From: Prevotella sp. AGR2160 | Lineage (GTDB): Bacteria > Bacteroidota > Bacteroidia > Bacteroidales > Bacteroidaceae | NCBI RefSeq assembly: GCF_000424185.1 | Contig: NZ_AUJK01000006.1 | Span: 62,001-126,000 of the forward strand | DNA: 64,000 nucleotides | Reading direction: 5' to 3' | In this document: piece by piece, positions 38,222 through 46,453 of the stretch | Layout of the letters: every line of letters begins with the position of its first letter | How positions within the stretch are numbered: the first letter of the stretch is position 1 | Notes under the pieces: model-generated | Database searches by the model: none | What the model was told of the DNA's origin: nothing | What the model saw: only the letters and a program-made list of their open reading frames with translations | Program-made: the position numbers and the translations under genes

Positions 38222-40330
38222 ATGAGAAATTTTACCCTTACGGCACTCCTCCTCAGCGCGTCACTGAACACGCTCGCGGGGAACAACGCCGCAACCACAA
38301 AAGAGAACACACCCGATCTTTCCGACCCTAAGGACACGACGATTCACCATTCCTATGAACTCAGTGAAGTCGTCGTCAAGGACTTCCGCGTCAACCGCCA
38401 TGACCTCGTGCCCGTCGCCTCCACAGAGCTGACGGCACACGACCTCGACAACGGTGAGGTGACGAGTCTGAAAGAACTTAGTGCCGTTATCCCGAACTTC
38501 TTCATGCCCGACTTCGGCCCTCGCACGACGGCGCCGATCTACATCCGTGGCGTCGGCATGAAGTCGGACGGTACGTCGGCAGCCTTCTATGTCGACGGTG
38601 TTCCTTATTATGAGCCCCTAACTTTCGACATCGACATGGGCGACATCGCTTCCGTGGAGATGCTGCGCGGTCCGCAGGGCACCCTCTTCGGACGTAACGC
38701 CATCGGTGGTATCATCAACATCCATACACAAAACCCGTTCGACTATCAGGGCACGCGCTTCAACATCGGCTACGGCAACTACAATGATTTCCGTGTGCGC
38801 GGCTCTAACTATTCCCGTCTCTCCGACCGCTGGGCCCTGAACGTCGGCGCCGTCTATCATCACAACGACGGTTTCTTCCGCAATGCTTTCGACGGGAAGA
38901 AGACGGACCAGATGGAGGAGACGGAGGAACATTTCGGGCTCTATTTCAAGCCCGCCGACCGCTGGCTGCTGCGACTGACAAGTTCTTTTGTTTATAGTGA
39001 CCAGGGCGGTTATTCCTATTCGCCCATCGACAAAGAGACAGGAGTGCTCGCGCCCATCGACTACAACCGGCCCAGCGGTTTCCGCCGCCTCGTCTCCACC
39101 AACGGCTTTATGGCTCGCTATGACGGTGAACACGTGAGCTTCAACAGTCAGACGTCTTTCCAGTTCCTCAAGACACATCAGTTTGTCGACCAGGACTATA
39201 CGAGCGTTGATAAGACTTATCTCACGAGCGACCGCCATCAGAACATGCTCTCCGAGGAACTGACGCTGAAGTCGAATGACAACCGCCGTTACCAGTGGAT
39301 CGTCGGCGCATTCGGCATGTATCAGCATACGAACCGCGCCATCGTCAACGATCACCCGTCGACACTCTCCACGAGCTTCTCCAACTACCACGAGCCGACA
39401 AGCACGTTTGCCCTTTACCATCAGAGCAGCTATAACATCTGGCGCGGTCTCTCCCTTTCCGCCGGTATCCGCTTCGACTACGAGCATACCCACAGCCGCT
39501 ATACGCGTCAGACCGTCAGCGGCAAGACGGGGAAGACGACACAGAACAACGACTTCGACAAAGGCCTCGACTTCACACAGGTAACGCCGAAATTCGCCAT
39601 ACAGTATCTCACCACGACCGGTAACCGCTATTATGCCACCATCACCCGTGGCTATAAGCCTGGTGGCTTCAACCGCAGTATCGCCGACGAGGACAATCAG
39701 CGTTATGATCCCGAATATAGTTGGAACTACGAGATCGGCACACAGCTGAACTTCCTCGACAATAAGCTGTCCCTCAATGCCGATCTCTTCTACATCGACT
39801 GGCGCCACATGCAGCTCACCTACACCATCATCGGCGTGGGAACACTGACGACGAATGCCGGACACACCGACAGCAAGGGCGCTGAGGTATCGCTGACCGT
39901 ACGACCCACTGACGGCCTGCGCTTCGATGTCAGCTATGGCTACACCTACGCCCGCTTCCTCTCCTACCACAAGAGCGAGAAACTCGACTACACGGGTAAT
40001 CGGCTGCCGATGGTGCCGACAAACACCCTCGGCGTTAACGCCAACTACACGCGTTATCACCTCGGATGGCTCGACCGCTTGATGGTCAACGTCGGCGTCA
40101 ACGCCCTCGGTAAGATCTTCTGGGCTGAGGATAACAAGGTGACGCAGAACTTCTACGCCGTGGCCAACGCGAAGGTCGCGCTCTCCAAAGGAATCTTCAC
40201 CTGGGAACTGTGGACGAAGAACTTCACCAATACCCATTACCTCGCCAACGTGATGACCGTCTCCACCGGCTCCTACGCGCAGAAAGGCAAGCCCTTCACC
40301 ATCGGCACCTCGCTCACCATAACTTTGTAA
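38222..40330 (+). CDS. TonB-dependent outer-membrane receptor
   Basis: The 702-residue gated barrel has a signal peptide (cleaved near LAGNN, residue 20). A TonB-box-like segment (ELSEVVVKDFRV) precedes the plug domain (IYIRGVGMKSDGTSAAFYVD, VEMLRGPQGTLFGRNAIGGI). The 22-strand barrel ends GTSLTITL with the C-terminal hydrophobic pattern of such receptors (YKPGGFNRS, WNYEIGTQLNF). It is a siderophore/vitamin-class receptor rather than SusC: no N-terminal carboxypeptidase-like domain and no SusD partner. It follows the ATPase gene and precedes an MFS transporter by 10 bp, so the pair probably moves one ligand across both membranes. Under a sulfur-type promoter the ligand could be a sulfur compound; a siderophore is the usual expectation. 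Confidence 0.9.
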   Translation: MRNFTLTALLLSASLNTLAGNNAATTKENTPDLSDPKDTTIHHSYELSEVVVKDFRVNRHDLVPVASTELTAHDLDNGEVTSLKELSAVIPNFFMPDFGPRTTAPIYIRGVGMKSDGTSAAFYVDGVPYYEPLTFDIDMGDIASVEMLRGPQGTLFGRNAIGGIINIHTQNPFDYQGTRFNIGYGNYNDFRVRGSNYSRLSDRWALNVGAVYHHNDGFFRNAFDGKKTDQMEETEEHFGLYFKPADRWLLRLTSSFVYSDQGGYSYSPIDKETGVLAPIDYNRPSGFRRLVSTNGFMARYDGEHVSFNSQTSFQFLKTHQFVDQDYTSVDKTYLTSDRHQNMLSEELTLKSNDNRRYQWIVGAFGMYQHTNRAIVNDHPSTLSTSFSNYHEPTSTFALYHQSSYNIWRGLSLSAGIRFDYEHTHSRYTRQTVSGKTGKTTQNNDFDKGLDFTQVTPKFAIQYLTTTGNRYYATITRGYKPGGFNRSIADEDNQRYDPEYSWNYEIGTQLNFLDNKLSLNADLFYIDWRHMQLTYTIIGVGTLTTNAGHTDSKGAEVSLTVRPTDGLRFDVSYGYTYARFLSYHKSEKLDYTGNRLPMVPTNTLGVNANYTRYHLGWLDRLMVNVGVNALGKIFWAEDNKVTQNFYAVANAKVALSKGIFTWELWTKNFTNTHYLANVMTVSTGSYAQKGKPFTIGTSLTITL

Positions 40331-40340
40331 CCACACAAAT

Positions 40341-41546
40341 ATGCAAAATAAAATCTGGGATAACGACAGGGCACTGAACCTCACGACGTTCTTCACCCTC
40401 TATCTCGCCCGTGCGATACCTGCAACATTCATCATGACGGCGTTGCAGGTATCGATGCGTGAGGCCCACTTCGGGCTCGCCACCATCGGACTGCTCAGCC
40501 TCGTCCGACTGCCGTGGTCGTTCAAGTTTCTGTGGGCGCCGCTCATCGACCGCCACTGCGTCACCGTCGGCGACTACAAGAAAGTGATCATCGCCACAGA
40601 GACCGTCTTCGCTCTGGCCATCCTCCTCACAGGCTTCTTCAACGTGAAGACAGACCTGAACCTCATCATCGCCCTCGTGCTCCTCTCCACCTTCGCCGCC
40701 TCCGTGCAGAATGTCACCAACGACGCTATGGCCGTGAAAGCATTTGGCAAAGGCGACCACAGCGCCGTCAATGCCGTGAAGTCCATGGGCCGCTATGCCG
40801 GCACGATCCTCGGCAGCGGCATCCTCATCATGATTCTCCACCAGTACGGCTGGCATACCGTCGTGCCCTTCCTCGGCTTCTTCGCCATCCTGCTCATGAT
40901 CCCGTTGATCCTCAACAAGAGTATCAAGATCACACCGCGGGAACCGAAGCAACGGGCGAAGATCACCGACTTCATCTGGTTCTTCAGCCAACGGAAGATC
41001 TATCCGCAGATCGGCTTCCTCTTCCTCTTCTTCGCTGGCTTCGTCGGCGTGATGTCCATGCTCAAGCCGTGGCTCGTGGACCAAGGCTACAATATGAAGC
41101 AGATTGGTCTGCTCGCCGGCATCATCGGTACGTCGTGCTCCTTCGTCATGGCAGCCTTCGCCGGATGGTGGGTGAAACGTATCGGACTATTCCATTCCCG
41201 CCGCCTCGTGGCACTCTTGATCATCGGCGTACCACTCTACTTCTACGCCCTGACATTCACAAAACCATCGCTGACACTGATCATCATCGGCATCCTCTAT
41301 ATCAAGACCTGTGAGGCCTCTGCCGCCACCATCCTCTATACCACAGCCATGGAGCGCGTACGCCCCGGACGTGAAGGCACAGACTTCACCGTGCAAATCG
41401 TCCTCACACATTTCAGCGGCGCCATCATCGGCGTTCTCTCCGGTGGCGTCGGCCAATGGCTCGACTACCGCGGCCTCTTCCTCATCGAGAGCATCATCGC
41501 CGTGATCAGCCTCGCGTATATCCTCGCCGTCTTCCGCCGAAGTTAG
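40341..41546 (+). CDS. MFS transporter (AmpG/RhtX-like) paired with the receptor
   Basis: The 401-residue inner-membrane carrier has about 12 helices. The N-terminal half carries FTLYLARAIPATFIMTALQV and WSFKFLWAPLIDRH, typical of the AmpG/siderophore-uptake (RhtX/FptX-like) branch of the major facilitator superfamily. SVQNVTNDAMAVKAFG also fits that branch. It begins 10 bp after the receptor stop, so it is co-transcribed. It likely imports the ligand delivered by the receptor. Muropeptide uptake (AmpG) is an alternative but does not explain the receptor pairing. An inverted family C repeat and a terminator follow. Confidence 0.85.
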   Translation: MQNKIWDNDRALNLTTFFTLYLARAIPATFIMTALQVSMREAHFGLATIGLLSLVRLPWSFKFLWAPLIDRHCVTVGDYKKVIIATETVFALAILLTGFFNVKTDLNLIIALVLLSTFAASVQNVTNDAMAVKAFGKGDHSAVNAVKSMGRYAGTILGSGILIMILHQYGWHTVVPFLGFFAILLMIPLILNKSIKITPREPKQRAKITDFIWFFSQRKIYPQIGFLFLFFAGFVGVMSMLKPWLVDQGYNMKQIGLLAGIIGTSCSFVMAAFAGWWVKRIGLFHSRRLVALLIIGVPLYFYALTFTKPSLTLIIIGILYIKTCEASAATILYTTAMERVRPGREGTDFTVQIVLTHFSGAIIGVLSGGVGQWLDYRGLFLIESIIAVISLAYILAVFRRS

Positions 41547-41552
41547 TATCTG

Positions 41553-41596
41553 GGCCTGCCGTCGTGTGCTTGCGCTTTGCAAGCTCAAGGAGGCGC
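41553..41596. repeat. Family C repeat, inverted
   Basis: GGCCTGCCGTCGTGTGCTTG then CGCTTTGCAAG and CTCAAGGAGGCGC. One base change in the hairpin compared with the other copies. Confidence 0.7.
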
Positions 41597-41621
41597 TTTT
41601 CCTAAGCCTATATATACGAGA

Positions 41622-41652
41622 AAAGGGACTTCTCACGAAGTCCCTTTCCTTA
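41622..41652. terminator. Bidirectional terminator
   Basis: AAAGGGACTTC (41622-41632) pairs with GAAGTCCCTTT (41637-41647) over a TCAC loop. A-rich sequence lies on one side and T/C-rich on the other, so it serves the MFS gene and the reverse gene at 41722. Confidence 0.8.
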
Positions 41653-41721
41653 GTGGTATCAACAAAAATTTAATTTATAAGAGAGATTTTATTTTACTTA
41701 TGAGATGAGAAATTTTTCTTA

Positions 41722-42228
41722 TTACATCAGTGCACGAATCTCGGAGAGATGATGCTTCTCGATTGTGCCGTCTTTCTTCGTCACCGTGAAGTAGTCGTGG
41801 GCGGACTTACCGTCCTTGAACTGTACGACAGCAACGCCGCCGTCACGGAGCTGAAGGGTGAAATAGCCTTGGCGCTTGCCATTGACATAGTTGCCATGCC
41901 ATTTCTCTTTGCCATTAGGATAGTAGGTCGTGACCTCACCGTTGAACACGGTGTTCTTGTCATTACCCAGGTCGATGAAGCTATAACCGCCCTCGGCCTT
42001 CAAGTTGCCGTTCATATAGAAGTCCTGGAAGACATCCTCCTTCGTCAAGCCCTGACCCGTGGTCATCAGCAGACGATAGTAACTTGCCTGATCAGCACTC
42101 TTCACATTCATCATGTTTTCTGCATAATAAATGGTGTCGGCTACTACTGTAGCATTCTCAACATGCTTGCGACCAAAGCTTGCGATGGTCAACATGCACA
42201 TAACGGATAACAGAATGATACGTTTCAT
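41722..42228 (-). CDS. Secreted MORN/YwqK-like repeat protein
   Basis: The 168-residue product has a signal peptide (MKRIILLSVMCMLTIASFG). The second half has MORN/YwqK-type strands (FNGEVTTYYPNGKEKWHGNY, VNGKRQGYFTLQLRDGG) preceded by GNLKAEGGYSFI. Such repeats occur in many small Bacteroidota envelope proteins with no assigned reaction. The promoter on its strand is excellent: TTTG (42339-42336), 20 nt, TAAATTTG (42315-42308). It is a single gene, function unknown. Confidence 0.75.
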   Translation of the reverse strand: MKRIILLSVMCMLTIASFGRKHVENATVVADTIYYAENMMNVKSADQASYYRLLMTTGQGLTKEDVFQDFYMNGNLKAEGGYSFIDLGNDKNTVFNGEVTTYYPNGKEKWHGNYVNGKRQGYFTLQLRDGGVAVVQFKDGKSAHDYFTVTKKDGTIEKHHLSEIRALM

Positions 42229-42307
42229 ATCTTTAGGTCTTTTAAATGTTATACTTATTGTTCGTTTCTTGAACTCAGAACTTCGTGTCCCTCGTTCTTT
42301 TCATTTG

Positions 42308-42339
42308 CAAATTTAGTGTATAAAATTGAAACTTCCAAA
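42308..42339 (-). promoter_or_regulatory. Promoter of the MORN-like protein gene
   Basis: On the reverse strand: -33 TTTG (42339-42336), 20-nt spacer, -7 TAAATTTG (42315-42308). This matches the Bacteroidota consensus in sequence and spacing. Confidence 0.75.
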
Positions 42340-42703
42340 TCCTTTAACATAATTTTTCACATAATTTTTGGCTCAAAAAAAGCTGAAATTCTGTGTGCGA
42401 CTTTCAATTTAAAACTTAAATATTTTCTGCATAAAACTTACAAATTGATATCGTCATATTTCAGCCATCTGCATGAACAACCCGTTTAGCCTACCATTTT
42501 GCCTAATCTTCTGTGGACAGTTCTCACAATGGCAAGCCGACATCTGTAACAATTTCGCCATACAGTTACAATTCGTAAGCTTTTTTCTGGTTGACAGGCG
42601 TATTTAAAGACAAAAATTCATAAAAAAACTGCGAATGCGTGTTCAAGAGGCGCTCATTACCTAAAAATTCTTAGCAAGGGAAGGATATGTCAGGAATATT
42701 TTG
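42340..42703. other. Non-coding region between divergent genes
   Basis: About 360 bp, AT-rich, no credible gene. The only structure noticed is TGTAAC (42545-42550) inverted as GTTACA (42565-42570). The left edge holds the promoter of the MORN-like gene and the right edge the -7 box of the protease gene. Confidence 0.5.
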
Positions 42704-42711
42704 TATTTTTG
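42704..42711 (+). promoter_or_regulatory. -7 box (TATTTTTG) of the M43-type protease gene
   Basis: Matches TAnnTTTG, 15 nt upstream of the ATG at 42727, so the leader is very short. No -33 TTTG at standard spacing. Confidence 0.45.
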
Positions 42712-42726
42712 CACCATATAATATAT

Positions 42727-43938
42727 ATGAGGAAAAAAAATCATTCTCTCCGACTCACCGCCCTGCTGGGTTGTCTCGCACTCCTAAGCACGGCTTGTCA
42801 GCATACCGTTGCTGACTATATCCCCGTCGACAACGACCAGGACGAGGACAGTGTGACAAACATCACAGACAACTACCGCTATCAGATCCCCGTCGTCTTC
42901 CATGTGCTCTATCAGCAGGGCGACGATATCAGTACAATAACGGAAGCGAGAATCAAGACGATCCTCTCACAGGTCAACGAACTGTGGAAGGGCAACGTCT
43001 ACTACCAGGCCGGACGCTATACCGGCACCAGCGGACAGACGACAAGCGAGGATATGGACGTCGACTTTGTTCTCGCCTCACGGGACGAGAAGGGTAACGC
43101 CACTTCGGGCATCGACTACGAGGTATATAAAGGCTCGTGGCCCCTCTCGCCGTCCGACTTTCTCACCTCGAAGAGCAATATCCAGTATATCTGGGATCCA
43201 AACGAATATGTCAACATCATGCTCTTTGACTTCAAGGATTCCAATAGCGACGGTAGTCTGACTCTCGGACAGACCAGTATGCCTCTGACAACGAATGACA
43301 ATGCGCTCGACGGACTGAACAAGACGACGACACGCTATATCGCCAAGAATAAAATATCCTACACCCCCGCCGTCTGTATCAACAGTGCCTATAATGCCAT
43401 TGCGGGGAAAAGAATTCTCTACTGCGAATGGCCGCGTTATTCTACCACGGAGACGTCCGGATATCTCAACAGTACGGATATCTCCATGGATATCAATGTC
43501 ACCCTCGCCCATGAGCTCGGACATTATTTTGGTCTGCATCATACATTTGCGGAGAAAGTCAACGGATCGAACATGGACATCGTCGACAGTTGCGACGATA
43601 CGGACTACTGCGACGACACGCCGTCGTATAACCGAAAAGAATATCAGCAGGAACTCAAAGAGCTCATCGCCAAAGCTGAATCCGCCAACAAGATCCTTAG
43701 CGTGGCTGAGCTTATGCAACGGACCAACTGCGATAACCTCACCTTCACGTCGGAAAACTTCATGGACTATAACTACACCTACGGCTTTCGCTTCACGCCC
43801 GAACAACGGGAACGTGTCAGACACGTACTCTACTATAGTCCGATGATCCCGGGACCGAAGAAAAACGGGGTCAATCACAGCTCCGGTTCACGGGCTGAAG
43901 AAGAGACGGTGGAGACACCGCTCCTGATGTCGAAATAA
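42727..43938 (+). CDS. Zinc-dependent metalloproteinase lipoprotein (M43/pappalysin-like)
   Basis: The 403-residue surface or periplasmic lipoprotein has a signal LLGCLALLSTACQH with the lipobox Cys near residue 24. The domain has YQIPVVFHVLYQQGDD, the extended zinc motif HELGHYFGLHHTF (HExxHxxGxxH) and a Met-turn NFMDYNYTYGFRFTPEQRER. Inserted Cys/Asp-rich segment (DSCDDTDYCDDTPSYN) is typical of pappalysin-like enzymes. It resembles the zinc-dependent metalloproteinase lipoproteins common in Bacteroides and Prevotella. All catalytic residues are present, so activity is expected. The start is ATG 42727 because the upstream TTG overlaps the -7 box. Next gene is aroA, 10 bp on. Confidence 0.87.
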   Translation: MRKKNHSLRLTALLGCLALLSTACQHTVADYIPVDNDQDEDSVTNITDNYRYQIPVVFHVLYQQGDDISTITEARIKTILSQVNELWKGNVYYQAGRYTGTSGQTTSEDMDVDFVLASRDEKGNATSGIDYEVYKGSWPLSPSDFLTSKSNIQYIWDPNEYVNIMLFDFKDSNSDGSLTLGQTSMPLTTNDNALDGLNKTTTRYIAKNKISYTPAVCINSAYNAIAGKRILYCEWPRYSTTETSGYLNSTDISMDINVTLAHELGHYFGLHHTFAEKVNGSNMDIVDSCDDTDYCDDTPSYNRKEYQQELKELIAKAESANKILSVAELMQRTNCDNLTFTSENFMDYNYTYGFRFTPEQRERVRHVLYYSPMIPGPKKNGVNHSSGSRAEEETVETPLLMSK

Positions 43939-43948
43939 TAATTTGAAT

Positions 43949-45196
43949 ATGTACTATACTCTCACTGCACCCCAGCATCTTCAGGCAGACATCCATCTGC
44001 CGGCATCGAAAAGCATCAGCAACCGCGCGCTCATCATCCATGCCCTCGCCCACGGCTCCTGCCTGCCGCAGAACCTCAGCGATTGCGACGATACAGAAGT
44101 GATGATCAACGCGCTGACAAATATGCCCGAGGTGATTAATATCAAAGCCGCCGGCACCGCCATGCGCTTCCTCACGGCGTATCTCGCCGTCAATGAGGGT
44201 GAACATGTCATCACGGGAACTGAGCGGATGAAACACCGCCCTATCTCTATCCTCGTCGACGCCTTGCGCTATCTAGGCGCCGACATCTCCTACGAGGGTG
44301 AGGAAGGCTTTCCTCCCCTGCGGATCCGCGGACATCAGCTCGACGGCGGCGCAATAGAGGTGGACGGCAATATCAGCTCGCAGTTTATTTCCGCCCTGCT
44401 CATGATCGGGCCGGTTCTGAAGAACGGCCTCGAATTAAAACTGAAGAGTGAGATTATCTCACGACCCTATATTGACCTCACGCTGTGGACGATGCATGAG
44501 TTCGGCGCCGACGCTGAATGGAGCGATGTCGACACCATCACCGTCAAGCCGAAACCATATGAGGATCATCCCTACCTCATTGAGAACGACTGGAGTGCCG
44601 CTTCTTATTGGTATGAGATGGCGGCGCTGTGCCCCGAAGAGGAGCCGAAGATTCAACTGGAAGGACTCATGGACGCCTCCAAGCAAGGCGACTCCGTCGT
44701 GAAATATCTCTTCTCGCTCCTGGGCGTAAAGACTGCCTTCACGACAAGCGACGGGAAACCGACGGCCGTCAAACTCCTCAAACACCGCTGTCTGTTGCCG
44801 CGTCTGGACTACGACTTCAGCGGATCGCCCGATCTGGCACAGACCTTTGTGGTTTGCTGTTGCGAGATGGGACTGCCTTTCCGCTTCACGGGCCTGCAGA
44901 CGCTGAAGATCAAAGAGACGGACCGTATTGAGGCGCTGAAGGCCGAACTGCGGAAACTCGGCTTCGTCATCTACGACGAGAACGGAGAGACGCTCTTCTG
45001 GACCGGCGAGCGCTGCCAGCAATCCGAAGCGCCTATCGATACGTATGAGGATCATCGTATGGCACTGGCTTTCGCTCCCGCCTCGTTCCGGCATCCCGGA
45101 CTGAAGATCAACAATCCGCACGTCGTCACCAAGTCTTATCCCCATTACTGGGAAGATCTCAAGCGTGTCGGCTTCAATATCACCGAAAATAAATAA
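43949..45196 (+). CDS. aroA: 3-phosphoshikimate 1-carboxyvinyltransferase (EPSP synthase)
   Basis: Shikimate-pathway enzyme joining shikimate 3-phosphate and phosphoenolpyruvate, needed for aromatic amino acids. The 415-residue double inverse barrel has LPASKSISNRALIIHALAHG, AAGTAMRFLTAYLAV, RMKHRPISILVDALRYLGAD, the DYDFSGSPDLAQTFVV region, LKIKETDRIEALKAELRKLG and YEDHRMALAFAP. It is slightly short for the family but all substrate-binding blocks are present. ATG 43949 is used; a TTG at 43943 is also in frame. It is followed by a small membrane-anchored protein 7 bp on. Confidence 0.95.
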   Translation: MYYTLTAPQHLQADIHLPASKSISNRALIIHALAHGSCLPQNLSDCDDTEVMINALTNMPEVINIKAAGTAMRFLTAYLAVNEGEHVITGTERMKHRPISILVDALRYLGADISYEGEEGFPPLRIRGHQLDGGAIEVDGNISSQFISALLMIGPVLKNGLELKLKSEIISRPYIDLTLWTMHEFGADAEWSDVDTITVKPKPYEDHPYLIENDWSAASYWYEMAALCPEEEPKIQLEGLMDASKQGDSVVKYLFSLLGVKTAFTTSDGKPTAVKLLKHRCLLPRLDYDFSGSPDLAQTFVVCCCEMGLPFRFTGLQTLKIKETDRIEALKAELRKLGFVIYDENGETLFWTGERCQQSEAPIDTYEDHRMALAFAPASFRHPGLKINNPHVVTKSYPHYWEDLKRVGFNITENK

Positions 45197-45203
45197 ACAA
45201 AAC

Positions 45204-45593
45204 ATGTATATCCTCCTTCTGGCGCTCGTCGCCCTCGGACTCTTTGCGGCCCTTCTCGCCCTGATCTCCCATCACCGTGGCGAAAAGGATGAGGTCGTCA
45301 TTCCTCCACCCTCTTCCTGTGCCACCTGCGATGGTGTCAACGCAAAATGCGAACAGGAATGTGTCATGGAAGCAGCCACGCAACCGATAGAATATTTCGA
45401 TGATGAGGAACTGGATACTTTCAAGGGAAGACCGTCCGACCAATATACAGACGAAGAAGCTGACCAGTTTGCCGAAGTGATGTACACCATGAAACCGGAA
45501 GAGGTGAAAGACTGGAACAGAAGTCTCATCCTTCGTGGCATCAATGTGCCCGACCAAATCAAGGATGAACTCATCACGCTCATCAATGGTTGA
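45204..45593 (+). CDS. Small membrane-anchored protein of unknown function
   Basis: The 129-residue product has one N-terminal helix (MYILLLALVALGLFAALLAL), a Cys cluster (CATCDGVNAKCEQECVME) that could bind metal or form disulfides, and an acidic helical C-terminus (DDEELDTFKGRPSDQYTDEE) ending DQIKDELITLING. It begins 7 bp after aroA, and a metal ABC permease gene follows 44 bp later. I do not recognise the family. The ATG at 45204 is chosen because upstream in-frame codons lie within aroA. Confidence 0.7.
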   Translation: MYILLLALVALGLFAALLALISHHRGEKDEVVIPPPSSCATCDGVNAKCEQECVMEAATQPIEYFDDEELDTFKGRPSDQYTDEEADQFAEVMYTMKPEEVKDWNRSLILRGINVPDQIKDELITLING

Positions 45594-45637
45594 TCATAAC
45601 CGTAGGATAACAGACAAAAAACGACGGAATAACGCAT

Positions 45638-46453
45638 ATGGAACTGCTGCATTATACTTTCTTTCAGAATGCCCTGTGGGGCGCCCTACTGGCGAGTATC
45701 CTTTGTGGATGCATCGGCACCTATATCGTCACACGACGACTCGTGCTCATCAGTGGCGGTATCACACATGCCTCCTTCGGAGGTATCGGCATCGGCGTGC
45801 TCTGCGGATGGAGTCCGATTCTCTCCGCCATGGTCTACGCCGTCCTGAGCGCCTTCGGCATACAGTGGCTCTCGCATCGCACCGATGTCAGGGAAGACTC
45901 GGCAATAGCCCTCTTCTGGACCTTCGGCATGAGCATCGGAATCATCTGCTGTTTCCTCACGCCGGGCTTCATGCCCGACATGCCGTCATTCCTCTTCGGC
46001 AGCATCCTGACCATCAGCGCGCCGGACCTCTGGCTGTTGGCTGTTCTCACCATCATCGTCACGGCTATCTTCTTCTTTTTCCTGCAGCCCATCATCAGCG
46101 TGGCCTTCGACAACACCTTCGCACGATCACAACACCTGCCCGTAGATCTGATCGAATATGGTATGATGGCACTCATCGCTATGACGATTGTGGCAACACT
46201 GCGCCTCGTGGGCATCGTACTCGCCATCAGCCTGCTGACGATACCACAGATCACAGCAAACCTCTTCACCTATTCCTATCGGAAGATGATCCTCGGAAGT
46301 ATCGCCATCGGATTCGCCGACTGCCTCCTCGGACTCCTCGTAAGCTACCAACTCAACGTGCCCTCCGGCGCAGCCATCATCTTTATGGGCATCATCGTAT
46401 ATCTCCTCGCCAGAGGAACTAAAATGTTGATTATACGCTCTCACCGTGAATAA
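45638..46453 (+). CDS. Metal ABC transporter permease (ZnuB/MntB family)
   Basis: The 271-residue inner-membrane permease has about eight helices, with the family blocks LLASILCGCIGTYIVTRRLV, SGGITHASFGGIGIGVLCGW and LLTIPQITANLFTYSYRKM. It would carry zinc, manganese or iron with an ATPase and a binding protein, but neither is encoded nearby. The last 8 nt overlap the GTG start of porW, coupling their translation. Isolated family-3 permeases next to other genes are common in Bacteroidota, with the partner ATPase elsewhere. Confidence 0.88.
   Translation: MELLHYTFFQNALWGALLASILCGCIGTYIVTRRLVLISGGITHASFGGIGIGVLCGWSPILSAMVYAVLSAFGIQWLSHRTDVREDSAIALFWTFGMSIGIICCFLTPGFMPDMPSFLFGSILTISAPDLWLLAVLTIIVTAIFFFFLQPIISVAFDNTFARSQHLPVDLIEYGMMALIAMTIVATLRLVGIVLAISLLTIPQITANLFTYSYRKMILGSIAIGFADCLLGLLVSYQLNVPSGAAIIFMGIIVYLLARGTKMLIIRSHRE

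Noticed and set aside
38618-40396. 592-codon reverse open frame opposite the TonB receptor
   Set aside because: Shadow of a well-defined receptor; composition reflects codon bias and there is no promoter or domain.
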